Shown: positions 1 through 12,234, counted from the first letter of the stretch. The stretch is DNA of 64,000 bases from Diphasiastrum complanatum (GCA_029204225.1 CM055108.1:8109101-8173100); one strand, 5' to 3'. Translations and numbers: made by a program. The notes: a model not told the origin generated them from the sequence alone.

Positions 1-3000
1 TACTTGATTTGGGAGCCACCTCACATTTTGTTTCCTTGAAACAAATTTTGTTTGAGTACAAGAAGACGAACGATTCAAGATTCATTATACTTGGAGACAG
101 TTCTAAACATGTGGTTGATGGAACTGGTGTGTTATGGCTAGACACGAATCAAGGAGACAAGAAACTGGAGGAAGTTCTCTATGTCCCTATTCTTGATAAA
201 GATCTTCTATCTGTAGCTAAGAATAGTTGATACAGGCATGTCAGTAACCTTCACAAAGAACTCCTGTAAATTGTTCGAGGAAGATTCTGATAACCTGATT
301 GCTAAAGGTAGTAGAGAAGGAAATTTTCATCACCTGAACATTCGAACAAGTCAATCAAACTCAGGAATCAACAGATGTATTGTGGCACAGAAGGCTATGT
401 CATATGAACATGGAAGCCTTATACCAAGCCAATAAAAGTCTGAGAATTCAAGGAATCAAAATCAAAAGTAGAGATATTCGAACTACTTGTGAATCCTATC
501 TTAAAGGCAAGATGACTAGAACACCTTTCCGTAAGGATGTTTATAAAGCAACTAAGGTACTTGAAATTGTGCATTCAGATATTTGTGGACCATTCGGAGT
601 ATTGTCATTGGGTGATGCAAAGTAATTCATTACGTTTATTGATGACTTCAGCAAATTCGCTATAGTATACTTTATTCGTACTAAATCTAAAGCTTTCGAG
701 AAATTCGTTGAGTATACGAGTTGGGTTGAGAAGCAGACAGACAATAAACTGAAGCAAATTCGCACAGATCGTGGAGGTGAGTACATTTCCAATGAATTCA
801 AAGCTTACTGTACTGATTGAGGTATTATGCACACAAAGACTGCATCTTACACACCTCAGCACAATGGAATAGCTGAACAAAGGAATTGTACACTAATGGA
901 AGCTGCAAGGTGTATGATGGCTCATGCAAAAGCACCAAACTAGTGGCTACATCAAATTATCTTCAGAATCGTATTCAGAAATCTCGAATACCGAATAAAA
1001 CTCCTCATGAGATATGGTGGAAGTCGAAGCCAAATCTTGCACATGTTCGAATATTTGGATGTGCAGTGTGTATGCACATACCAGATAAGCTGAGAAAGAA
1101 ACTTGATGAAAAGACAAAACAAGGTTTTCTGGTAGGATTCGAGCTACATTTGTCATATTATCGTGTTCATGTACCCAAAACTGGCAAGATTAAAATTGTT
1201 TGAGATGTTAAATTTGATGAGATGAAATACATAGCAGACAATGATCTAGTCGGCTATGAAATTCTCAAAAATTACTATGAGTTGCCAACGACGACAGAAG
1301 AAAAACAAGCAGAAGATGAAAGAGAGTTACTAGATTCAGAGGGAGGTCAAAATTGATTGTTTGACAGACTCGAATCGCCAGTTTGAATTCCAGCGGAAAC
1401 ACTCGAATCAGAATTGAACTTGAAACCTGCAGAATCAAACTCGAAACCACCTGTGAGAAGATCAGAAAGACAACGAAAACCACCAGAAAGGTATGGTCAA
1501 GATGTTTTTAATACGGCCATCGAATTTTGTGGATTCTTTGACGAACCTCAAACATCGAGGAAGCTATAGATGGACCAGATGAAAATCGCTGAATTCAAGC
1601 AATGGAGGACGAAATGTCATCCATGTACAAGAACAATGTATGGACACTTGCACCTATACCTGATGGTAGAAAACCAGTCAAGTGCAAGTGGATCTATAAG
1701 ATCAAAACAGGTCCTGATGGAGAAAACATCAGATACAAAGCAAGGTTGGTTGCTAAAGGATTTTCATAGAAGTATGGAATCGACTACACTGATACTTTCT
1801 CACCGGTAGCCAAACATACATCAATTTGCTTGTTATTCGTGTATGTAGTGGCTTATGATTTGAAAATCTATATTGTGGATGAGAAAACTGATTTACTGCA
1901 CGTAGAATTAGGAGAAGACTTATTCATGGACCAACCACTTGGTTTTGTAAGCCAAGAATATCCATAATACAGATGTCACATGAATAAAAGCATTTATGGT
2001 CTCAAACAAGCACCAAGACAATGGTATAGAAAGAAGGACAAAGCACTAAGTTCCATAGGCTTCAAACCTCTATTTGCTGAATCAAATGTCTATATCAAAT
2101 ATGTCCGAAAAAGAAATAATCATTTTAGCTGTTTATGTTGATGACACGCTTATCTTCTCAAGAAGAGATAACTTAATTTCAGATGTCAAAAGAGACATTT
2201 CTAAAATATTTGAGATCGCTGACCTAGGAGAAGCTAAAATCTATCTAGGCTTGTAGATCGTGAGAGACTTTGAAGGTGGTAATTTGTATCTTCACCAACA
2301 AAAGTACACTCAAAATATCAACATGCTCGAATGCAAAGGTGTGCATACTCCCATGATACCTGGAACACTACCAAGCAAGGCAGATTGTCTGCAAACTCTC
2401 GAGGAAGAATAACAAATGGCCAAAACACCCTATTGTAGGCTAATTGGATCATTGTTATATCTAGCAGACAACACCAGACCTGATATAGCGTTTGCAGTGT
2501 ATAGGTTGAGCCAATATAATCGGAACCCAAGACCGCTACATTGGAAGTTGGCAAAGAGAGTACTACAATATCTCTAGGAAACGAAAGACTATGGATTTTG
2601 TTATTCAAAGAAAGTTGGATTTCACATTGAATCATACAGTGACGCAAGTTGGGCATCCATGAAGGATGATAGCAAAAGTATTTCAGGAGGTCGTACTCTA
2701 GCATCTGGCGCAGCCATACTCTAGATTAGCAAGAAGCAAACAGCAGTAGCTCAATCTTCCCGTGAAGCAGAATATGTAGTAGTAGCCAAGATGGCAAACG
2801 AGCTGATCTGGATTAAACAGATATTGCTAGTTTTGAACCTTATGTCTTGTGAATGGATAACACTTCAGCAATCTATCTTACGAAAGATCTTGTATTTCAC
2901 TCAAAAATGAAGCACATAGCTATGAAGTATCATCATGTGATTCGGGACTTAGTCAAGAAGAAGATACTGAAGACAGTCTTCATACCCACAGAGGAAATGA

Positions 3001-3093
3001 CAATTGATATCTTTAGAAAGCCACTAATAAAGCCTTTTTCGAGAAACAGTGAAGAAGATTGGGGTTAATGCAATTGCCACTTTGAGAGGGAGC
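1..3093 (+). mobile_element. Decayed Ty1/copia retrotransposon, protease to RNase H
   Basis: The internal region enters the window at the retropepsin (about 1-230). A GAG-pre-integrase stretch (WHRRLCHMN, near 380) and integrase core (LEIVHSDICGPF, near 555) follow. Reverse transcriptase runs about 1620-2260, with the active-site motif YVDDTLIFS near 2137, and RNase H (DNTSAIYLTKD, HSKMKHIAMKYHH) about 2850-3040. This is the copia domain order with integrase before RT. Many in-frame stops and shifts break the polyprotein, so it is a fossil. A purine-rich tract (TTTGAGAGGGAG, 3081-3092) stands directly before the 3' LTR, as needed for plus-strand priming. The gag region and 5' LTR lie outside the window. 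Confidence 0.93.
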
Positions 3094-3865
3094 TGTAGAA
3101 CAATTGATCAGATGGATCTTGATTCGACCAACAAAGCGCGCAGTTTACTTGACAAAGGATGAGAAAGAAACGGATGCGAACTCGAAAGATTCACGAAAGA
3201 TTTGTGAAACAGTGTCTTGTTCAAGCCTCAGATGTCACAAAACTATCTCGAACAGTTCGCAAAATATTCTAGCTTCCTTCTTCAAGCTCAAGAATTGTCA
3301 TCTGTCGCGAACAATTCGCGAATGATGAAAATGTCATGAAGAGACAAGTGTCACGAACAATTTGCGAAACACGAAGTTGAGACAAAGAGACAGACTGTCG
3401 TGAAATATTCGTGAACAGAATCTAATCGAGCCTGGAAACAGAGCGTCTATTTGAATATCAACCATCATAAATGGTTAGATTTCTACTATTACAGTATTTA
3501 AAGGCCAAAAGACCTGTCCTGTAGCAATATAAATATATATGCACTACTCGTTCAAAAAAAACTCAATCAGAGATACAACAACGAGATAAGACAACAAGAG
3601 ATGTATATTGATGAATCTAATCAGAGTTATAAAAATTTGTTTTTTATCAATAGTTTCTTATTGTCTAAATTGCCTTAAGTTGTCTCATACTTCCGTATAA
3701 TAACACTTCCGCATATAATTTGCGCATGCATATTCAATCATAATAAATATTGTTCTATTAGTACATAGATAAGATAAAATCACGATTGAAGACACTGATA
3801 TTAGTTTGATTCATTCAAACTTGCATCGTGTTCTATGTGGAGGAATAATTACTATTTTTCCTACA
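3094..3865 (+). repeat. 3' LTR of the copia element
   Basis: It begins TGTAG right after the polypurine tract and ends CTACA, giving TG...CA termini in a 5-bp inverted repeat; length 772 bp. The first 330 bp hold a run of degenerate TTCGCGAA-like words in both orientations (3180-3420). An AT-rich stretch near 3525 (AATATAAATATATATG) could be the TATA or polyadenylation region. The 5' partner is outside the window, so target duplication cannot be tested. Confidence 0.85.
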
Positions 3866-3994
3866 GGAGGCTCATGACACCTCCTTTGAGATTACTGATC
3901 CAAGAGTTTCTGGGCTCAATGCTACGACTGACTATCCTTGTATATATAACAAATTTATTTTTTTTTCAAATGCAATGTTCGGAGAACAAAAACA

Positions 3995-4540
3995 ATGTTT
4001 ATTTGTAAGGACTTGAGTGCTGATATAATCGTGGAGTTGTTGGATGATGGTTGGAATACAAAACAAAATCAGCAGGTTGAGTGCAGAGTATGTTACTCAT
4101 CCATGACATTTAGATATTACATCGAAAAACAAATGCTCACTTTGTTGCTGTATTATAGAAGATGGACTAAATGCAGAAATGTTTGGAAGCCACTTGATCA
4201 AAATTTTGGTATAAACCCTCAAGAGCAACTTCAGGTAACAGTGAAAAGAAATGACAACATTCTTGCAATGGTTGAGGTCGAGGAAGATTGATGTCTCAAT
4301 CACATTCGATCAGAACTAGACATGTTGCAATTCGATCTACCTCAGTACTATCAATTTCGATTGAATGGTATAAAGGTACGTTATGCCATATAAAAATATT
4401 TTTTTTTTCTATTTCTAAGTGAATCAGTTTCATAAAATATATTAAGTAAAACAATTTCTCTTGTGCAGGTAAGAGTAAGGCAGGAAGAACATATAAAATA
4501 CAAAGATATTGGAACATCCATCGAAATTGAAGATCCATAG
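3995..4540 (+). pseudogene. Family F protein, copy 1 (FVCK-type, unknown function)
   Basis: I do not recognise this protein. It starts with MFICKDLSADI and shares a long colinear match with copies at 46345-47723 and near 54130. Shared features are the FVCK/FICK start, a DxGW element, ECR...SSMxFRY, IEKQML and a WxPLDQ motif. The end of exon 1 (VEVEED...) continues across an intron (about 4374-4468, acceptor TTGTGCAG) to a short exon ending at TAG 4540. The C-terminal part (RFxLNGxxV...EexIKxKDIG) has the length and rhythm of a small beta-grasp fold, which is only a guess. A TGA at 4289-4291 replaces the Trp codon kept in copy 2. Exons upstream were cut off by the copia insertion. It converges tail to tail on the H gene downstream. 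Confidence 0.7.
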
Positions 4541-4563
4541 ATTATGAATTATGGAATTTTGTA

Positions 4564-4760
4564 TTATGTAATGCAATTTTTTGTACACACGTGATTGCAA
4601 CTGGATAATATGAGTTTTCGATAACAAAATTCATTGTCTCCTGCAGGAAATGCATTATCTCCATTGGGGAGATCTTTAGTCACTTGAACTCCAGTGACCA
4701 CTACAATCAGATATCGAATCGACGCTTGCCCTTGTTGAAGTCTCATATATATCGGTTGTA
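4564..4760 (-). repeat. Duplicated C-terminal exon piece of the H gene
   Basis: The minus strand encodes KDLPNGDNAFPAGDNEF, which parallels ECLPNGDNALQTED encoded at about 5230-5300 in the last exon of the H gene. The DNA match (ATTATCTCCATTGGGGAGA) is near perfect, so this is a local duplication, or a repeat of an LPN-type motif in the protein. Copy 2 also has LPNTEECNF and ALPKTEED repeats in its C terminus. A motif copy (GATATCGAATCGACGCTTGC) lies at 4710-4729. Confidence 0.6.
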
Positions 4761-5145
4761 TTTTTGGTCTTCATTGCCTTGGTGTGTATTGTCCTTGTCT
4801 TGGCATAATTGGATATGTTCAAATGATGATCTGATTAAAGCTTTGTTGCAACAAATCTAAGTGAACTAATGTTGCATGTTTGGATTGGTTGTGACAAAGG
4901 TTCAATCAGATCATCATTCTAAACTTATCCAAAAAAAACCATGGTAAAGGCAAGGCAGACCAAGGCTATGAAAAACAAACATGTCGGAAAACTGTAGAAA
5001 TTGAAGATGAATGAATCATACCTTGAATTAATAACAAGAAAACAAACAAGTAAGAACAACCATAGAAAATTGTAAATATATTTCTATTAAGATTTTCTGT
5101 ACATGTGTCTCATCCACATCAAGTGAGATGAATTTTTTATCGGTA

Positions 5146-7251
5146 TCAACTATCTATGATCTCTAAATCCATTTCTCCAATTGGAAGTAGCTTGGGTGGA
5201 GAACACTCTGCCACTACAACTGGATATGAATTTCGATCACAAGCTTTATGGTCTTCTGTCTGAAGTGCATTATCTCCATTGGGGAGACATTCGGGCATGT
5301 AAACTAAAAAAAACATAACATAGTTAAATTTTATTAATCAAAGACTAGTTATTAGGAATTTTATTATGAAAAAAAATACAAAAACACAATCAAATATTAT
5401 TAATCGAAGATTACCTCTTCCAGATTAGGAAGTCCATCATGTAGTGCGAGCCAATTGAAAAAGTGTTTGGCATTGCATACCGTATACCAACCACAACTTA
5501 CAGAATCAACCTACTGGGAAGACTGTAGTATCAAAATTTTAACATTATGAGATATCGGATCAACGGTGCAGGATGTTATAATAAAATCAACAATGAAAAC
5601 AAGCGTGTCTCGAATCGATATCCAAAAAATACTGTTTGAATATCGGATCAGCGCACACGATTTGAAAAGAAACCAAACAATAACTACAAGGGTGCGTCGA
5701 ACCGATATTGATAGATTTTTACCTCTGCATTTCAGCTTCGTATAGGCTATTGCATTTGGTACTAAAAAGAGTTCCAATATTTTTAGGATAAGGCTCTTGG
5801 CAATTTTGTGCATGTATGTGTAATAGAGTTCATCTTTAAACAAACTGAATTACACACACCGTCATCATTGACATATAAGGCCAACACATATAAGCTCCGA
5901 TGATCACTGCAATTTGAAAACAATAAATTTATGAGAATCAATGTGAAATCAAAATTCATATGAAAAATTGAACTTCATATAAAATCTAAAAAAAAATACA
6001 CTTACTTTGTTATGTATGGGAGCACGAGAATTGGAGTCCCTAGTCTGACGTATTGGAACATATCATCGTGCAAAATTTTGAAATCAGGGAAATCAAATGC
6101 AAAGCCATGAATTTAAGAGGAAACAATACTACATCTATAAAAAATGGGGTCTGGAAAAACTCCATCCAGTACTGAATTGCCCCACCTCCTACATTGTCAC
6201 CTAACATTTTATTCCTACTTTCTAATTCACCTATATCTAAATTAGAAAGGGGAAGACCAGCATTGGTCTTCAGCATCTTAAAACTGTATCTTGGACCTAA
6301 AGCTTTAAGATATGTATTCAACAATTGGTCATATTGTACATATTGAGGAGTATTTACAAAGGCAAGTGCAGGGGGTGACAGAAGTAATACAGATAAACCA
6401 CAAAAAAAATTGTCATTCAAAATTGATTCTACCTTTACATTAACAAAATCATCTAAATCATTTCCTGGAACAGGAGGTGGGGAGCTAATATTTATGGGGG
6501 TAGGAGGAGACAAAGATTTTGAAGGAAGAGGAGATTTATTAGGAGAGGAAGATCTAGCAGGAGAAGTTAATAATGGAGTTCTAGGAGGAGAAGAAGGAGA
6601 CTTAAGAGGAGACTTGGGAGGAGATTTGGGAGTAGATTGCCTAGCAGATATAATCTCATTTAGAGGAGATGGCTTTGAACAATCCCTCGCTTTATTAGAA
6701 GGCTCATGAGACCTCCTCTTCTTTGAAACACTCCTACTCTGTATACGAATAACAAGCTGAGATGGTTGAGATTGCTTTCGTTTTCTCCTCTCTAAATTTT
6801 GTTTTGGAGGAGAGGAAGTAGCATGTCTAAAGTACTCTGCAAATTTGTCATATATGTCCCGTAGCCTGAACACAATGTTGAAATCCTTGGGCATGATGGT
6901 CACCCTCTTGGCATGGACAGCTACAACAACAATATCTGAAAAAAACTTTACTTGGAAATCCTCATATGTAGTGTGCAACGTCTCTATTGCCGTCACAATA
7001 TATCTCACATCTGCAGATACACTTCTTGTAACCTGTCTGATGGATCTCTGTATGTGAGCTTTCGGAATCAGAAGATTATTTATCTTCTGTAGCTTTCAAA
7101 TATCCTTGAGCTAGGGTGGGTCTCGTCTTCTGCCCCTTGGCCTAGGAGGAGGTGGTGTTGGACGAGACGGTGGTGGTGCATTTCCCTGAACCCCTCTTGT
7201 GATTGGGATTCCACCAGGGTGGACTTGTGCTGTCTGCTTAGTCCGCGCCAT
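5146..7251 (-). pseudogene. Histone H3-like / Ulp1-like protease fusion (family H, copy 1)
   Basis: The start at 7251 gives MARTKQTAQVHPGG, identical to canonical H3 through A7. A Pro/Arg-rich stretch follows, then an H3 fold: QK..NLLIPK, an alpha-2 region at about 6920-7000, and HAKRVTIMPKD exactly as in H3. Next, in the same frame, comes a basic, SP/KSP-rich linker (about 6400-6800) with ERRKRK and KKRRS, which could act as nuclear signals. The C-terminal domain is a C48/Ulp1 cysteine protease. The exon end LVLPYITN splices (donor 6005, acceptor 5907) to DHRSLYVLALYV, which matches HWSL in copy 2, and the Cys motif SCGWYTVCNA lies at about 5470-5498. Damage: TAG 7111-7113, TGA 7096-7098, a frameshift near 6115, catalytic Gln codon turned to TAG (5511-5513), His-Trp now His-Arg (5897-5902). 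The last exon ends at TGA 5146-5148. The gene is dead, but both domains are clear. Confidence 0.83.
5551..5710. promoter_or_regulatory. Cluster of four CGATATC motifs inside a protease intron
   Basis: Four motif copies alternate in direction: 5551-5570 (GATATCGGATCAACGGTGCA), 5603-5623 (forward), 5639-5658 (reverse) and 5691-5710 (GGTGCGTCGAACCGATATTG). They lie between the His exon and the Cys exon of the H gene. Copy 2 has only a ~110 bp intron at this place, without the motif. An insertion of terminal-repeat DNA, or an internal promoter, would explain this. Confidence 0.6.
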
Positions 7252-7260
7252 TAGTATCCA

Positions 7261-7798
7261 ATATCGGAGCAGCGCGCGATGGAGGATAACTCAAGTTCAG
7301 AGGTCAGGTCGAGTGCGTCCAACCGATAGCTGGTAGCGGATGCATGCACGCAAGTAAAAGCTGATGGAAGGAACTTTGCTTTGAGCGCGCTGAATCGATA
7401 TCATATGGATATAGAGAGCAACAAGAAATTTAAGCAAAAAAATTTCAGCATCGTCTGTTTGTTTATATAGTGAAAATCTGAAATGATTGCAAACATGGTG
7501 GTTTGAATTACTTCGAGATATTCAGAGGCTTGTCAATCAAATCAAATTAATCAATCTTTCTTCAAAATGATTAGTCGATAATAACCACCATAATTAATTA
7601 AAACAAAAGTATGGTCACATCTACAATTTATTGCTGAAATTGACAAGGTTAATCGATAAATATCTAACATTTTTTTATATCCAATCATAATAATTTCGAA
7701 AAATTTCAACGGCCATAATTTCATCCAATAGCAAATCGACGTGCATATACTGAATGTGAAAAACAAAGAGGATATTCTCGCGCGTTGAACCGATATTG
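7261..7798. promoter_or_regulatory. CGATATC motif cluster upstream of the H3-like start
   Basis: Motif copies are at 7261-7280 (ATATCGGAGCAGCGCGCGAT, 10 bp from the H start codon), 7313-7330, 7385-7402 (GCGCGCTGAATCGATATC) and 7779-7798 (CGCGCGTTGAACCGATATTG). The same word recurs before the Y gene at 19694-20366. Placement at gene starts suggests a shared promoter or protein-binding site. The rest of 7400-7988 is AT-rich with no gene seen. Confidence 0.65.
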
Positions 7799-7988
7799 GA
7801 AGATAATATGAATAATCAAAGCTTAACTCGATAATTTCTCCTTAGTTGTGGACAGTATGAAGAGTCTATCGAATTAAGATTTGATCATGCAAAATACCCT
7901 CCAATAAATTCGAAATTTTTTCAAATCCCCCCCCCCTACAATAGTAATTCGACGTGCGTAGTCCAAGTGAAAAATCACTATCTTCTCC

Positions 7989-8799
<811 letters not shown>

Positions 8800-8800
8800 A

Positions 8801-8820
8801 TTTTGGCACCGTTGCAGGGG
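8801..8820 (+). other. Primer binding site of the gypsy element
   Basis: TTTTGGCACCGTTGCAGGGG directly follows the 5' LTR. It resembles the TGGCGCCGTTGCCGGGG-type site common in plant gypsy elements, with two changes. Confidence 0.7.
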
Positions 8821-10000
8821 AGCTACGCCAATTTTTCAGTTTGCAGCATGATTGTTGGATGGTTAGCTTGCATTAGGCATCTTGTCGTGACATGAATAGT
8901 GTTAGATCTGCATTTTAGGGTTAGTTTGGAATTGACTTTGCTTGATTTGAGTGGATTTGCTTGTTTGAAATATAATTTAACTGTTAAAATAGAAAAAGCT
9001 ATTCAGATCACCAATCTTAAGATTCATTTGGATTTGAGATATCAGAGAAAATAACAAAAATTGGTCAAATCTGTAAGATTTGGTCAAAAAGAGACAAAAA
9101 GCGTCACCAGAGCTTAGAACTTTTTACCCTCTTTCAAGAAACCTTCGTTGAGTTGCAGACACCTTCGATTTTGTTCACAAAACCTTCAGTTTGAAGGGCG
9201 AAGATTGATTCCCAGCAGATTTCTAGAAACATCAAAAAAATCGTCAAAAAATACCAAAAAATTATCAATACCTTCGTCCGATTCACTGTGCACAGGTGTG
9301 ATTCAGCTCTATCTATTGCCAGGTCGATGAAGAATAATACAAAAAATAGAAAGGATTTCAGAGGATCAGTTGTCATATTGTCATATTTTTGTCAAAAAAG
9401 TCACTTTTTTGCAAAATTACCAGTATTACTCTTGATCCTTTGCCAGAACCTTCGCTGAATTTTCAAAATTTTCTATTTATAATAAAATACTATTTTTGAG
9501 TTCGACGAAGATTCTTCTTGATCAGATCATAGAAAATCTTGAATTTTACTCTCGCCAACCATCAAAAATTATATTTTTTTGTGTCATAAACCTTCGTCCA
9601 TTTTTCCATAATTGTATATGTGTCAGATCTTTCACCTGAGAGGTCGGCGAAGGTTATTTCCCAAGAAATCACTAAAAAAAAAAATGTTCAGAGAGTTTTT
9701 TGTCCAAAATAGCACTATTGAACTTTCGTCAAGCCAATCTTCACCTAGTGAACCTTCGCCAGACCTATTTTAAGTTTCTGATTTTCTAGATCAAGTTTTT
9801 GTCAAAATTTGGATCAAATCTAATATATTTTGAATTGGATTATGAGAGAACAATATCGATTGATCGAATCTTGAAATTTTTTTCATGATATAGAATCACA
9901 TTATTGAAAAATGGAATAGATCTAGCAGATCTGATCTGAGATAGTTGTGATTAAAAAATCTAGATCCAATCTCATTGTCTGTTTAATCTAAATTTGTAAA
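8821..10000 (+). other. Gypsy 5' leader, non-coding, with CCTTCGYC words
   Basis: No coding region is seen. From 9120 to 9770 the words ACCTTCGYC and GRCGAAGGTT recur about ten times in both directions. The same words return after pol at about 16165-16370. They may be packaging or regulatory signals of the element. Confidence 0.55.
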
Positions 10001-11449
10001 GATGGCTGCCCTTGGAACTGCTCCATAGGAAGTCAATCCAATTATTGTTAGAAGAACATCCCATTTGGATCTACCCAAATATAATGGATTAACAGATCCA
10101 GTTAGATTTCTTTAGATATATGCTGAATCCTATGAAGTCTATGGTGAGATTTATCATCAAGATAAAATTAAGCTGTTTCCTTAACAGACGCAACACAAGA
10201 TTGGTACTATAACCCTTTCCTACTTTTAAGTAAAATTAAAATGGAAAAGCGGTATATGGTTCGAGATTACATTGAACGGGTGGAACGTCTTAGATCTGAA
10301 TGCAAACCTGAGCTGATTAACGAAAATGCCATGATTGTGTGGTTTTTGTCAGGTCTACCTAAACGGATTAGATGTGAGTTGAAATGCCATAATGAGTATG
10401 CACTCTTGCGAAATGCTATGGATGATGCAATTCAGGAGGAGGATAAAAATTCAGATGAGGAGCCAAATATCAGTATGTTGTCTTATACAGCAGAGCAGAC
10501 TACTACGACATCCACCACTATTGCATCAACAAATGCCAATGCTACTGTAGAAATGATGTTCAATGAGTTCGGGAAACTTGGAAAGAGTCAGAAGAAACAG
10601 ATGGAAAAGTTGCAATTGCAATTTGACGAGAAGATCAAAGCATTGGAGAATTTCCACGAGAAAGCAAACAAGGAAACTGAAAAGCTTGCAAAGACTTTTC
10701 CTACCAGGGAAAATGTCTAGTGTTCTATTTGTACAGGAAATCGCACAGTGAAAGAGTGTCCTCAATTGAAAAAACGAATGGAACTCAGTGTTTGCCATCT
10801 GTGTAATTCACCTGATCATGAGACTGCTTTTTGCAACTTCAACCCTCGGATAATTCAACAATGGTATGCCTAGATGGGATATCGAGAACCACAGTATGGA
10901 GGTAATCCAGCAGTAAGACCATGACAATCTGCTGGATACCCGAAACGTTTAGCTTTACCTGCCCCACCAAAGCACTCCGCTCCTCCTGCCAATTTGATGG
11001 AACTAGAACCTTACAGAAGTGCTGTACAACGGAACTATGGTAATGATCAGGAAGGTGGATATTCAGAACAATATGTCATTTATGTTGCCACTCAACAACA
11101 AGCTTCTAGAAATTGGACTAGAGCATCACTTGGATGCTTTGCATGTGGAGAAAATCACAAAGTTGTAGAATGTCCAAATAAAGATAAATTTGTACCATTC
11201 TGTCGTGACTGTGGTTATGGGCATTGCTATAAAGACTGTTCAGCAACACCAAAGCCACCACCAGCTACATCACTTGTAAATTTGATAACAATCAAGCAAA
11301 GACCAATAGCTCAGAATAAACCAAGTGCACCCTTGATGGTGGTCACCAGAGCACAGAAACAAAAAGAACCAGTACCTGCTGATTCTATACCATTGAACGA
11401 TACACCAACAACATCGGGAGTCTATTCAAATCTTAATACAGAAAAATGA
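10001..11449 (+). pseudogene. Gypsy gag with zinc knuckles
   Basis: The reading begins near ATG 10001 (MAALGTAP) and shows the gag pattern LPKYNGLTDPVRFL, but stops occur near 10026 and 10110. The longest open part (10241-10720) is helical and charged, typical of a capsid C-terminal region. Cys-rich modules follow at about 10720-10850 (CSICTGNRTVKECPQ, CHLCNSPDHETAFC) and 11135-11245 (CFACGENHKVVECP, CRDCGYGHCYKDC). These are nucleic-acid-binding knuckles of the nucleocapsid. It is broken by stops near 10720 and 10870. Confidence 0.85.
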
Positions 11450-11461
11450 AGATATCAGAAT

Positions 11462-12200
11462 ATGAGGCAGTGGATTAAACATTTGCAAGAAGAAGAGGAG
11501 CTTGAAGCTGCTAAATCAACAGCTGAAGTTCGGTCTTCACCATTGCAGCCTTCAAGAAATTTACGTACGGATATGAATGATCAGCTATATAATCTTGAAG
11601 AACCCTTCAAGATGACTGAACCAGAAGCATCACAAATAGAACTACTCATGAACATTTTGTCTAGTAAGTTTATCTCATTGGGAGAGTTCCTGAAGTTGGT
11701 GCCAAAAGCAAAAGAAGTCTTAGTGCAAAAGTTAGCTCAAGAAGAACCAGAAGTCCATTAGGAGCCACTTTTTTGTGCTGGATTTGAAGAATCTAACGAA
11801 GTACTCCATGTTGGAGCCACTTGGGAAAGTGACAAAAGAATATCACTCTGCTGATACAACATAGACAATTTTCTAAAGAAGCAGCCGTGATAGATGGCGG
11901 TTCAGGAGTTAACTTGATCTCTACAAAGCTATGTGCAAAATGGGGCCTTACAAAGATCAAACCTACTACTTTTGCTATTAAGCTAGCTGATCAAACGACA
12001 GTTCGTCCACGAGGAATGGTGGAAGATATACATGTTTGGATTGCAGGATTACAGTTCGTCATTACTTTTGTAGTGATGGACTTACCAGAAGCACCTAATG
12101 TTTACTGAGTTCTATTGGGACGTCCATGGTTATGAGTTGCGCAAGTAATTCATAACTGGGGTACCGGAAAAATCACTTTTGAAAATCGTGAACGTGCAGT
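11462..12200 (+). pseudogene. Gypsy gag-pol linker and aspartic protease
   Basis: The linker (11462-11760) contains LEEPFKMTEPEASQIELL; a close relative is encoded on the minus strand at 30424-30945. The protease starts near 11887 with IDGGSGVNLIS, in which the usual D-(S/T)-G reads DGG. It ends with LLGRPWL at about 12113-12135 after a TGA (12106-12108). Stops at 11759 and 12106 break it. Confidence 0.8.
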
Positions 12201-12234
12201 TAAAATTGATCCTACAACTTGGACAATCAAACCA

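Noticed and set aside
6410-6709. Gly-rich plus-strand frame
   Set aside because: It is the antisense shadow of the SP-rich linker of the H gene.
6840-7251. A normal host histone H3 gene
   Set aside because: The tail after residue 7 and much of the fold differ from canonical H3, and the frame continues into a protease; only the H3 origin is accepted.
5146-7251. Giant-virus insertion as the source
   Set aside because: No viral polymerase, capsid or ATPase was seen near any copy, so a viral origin is kept only as a possibility.
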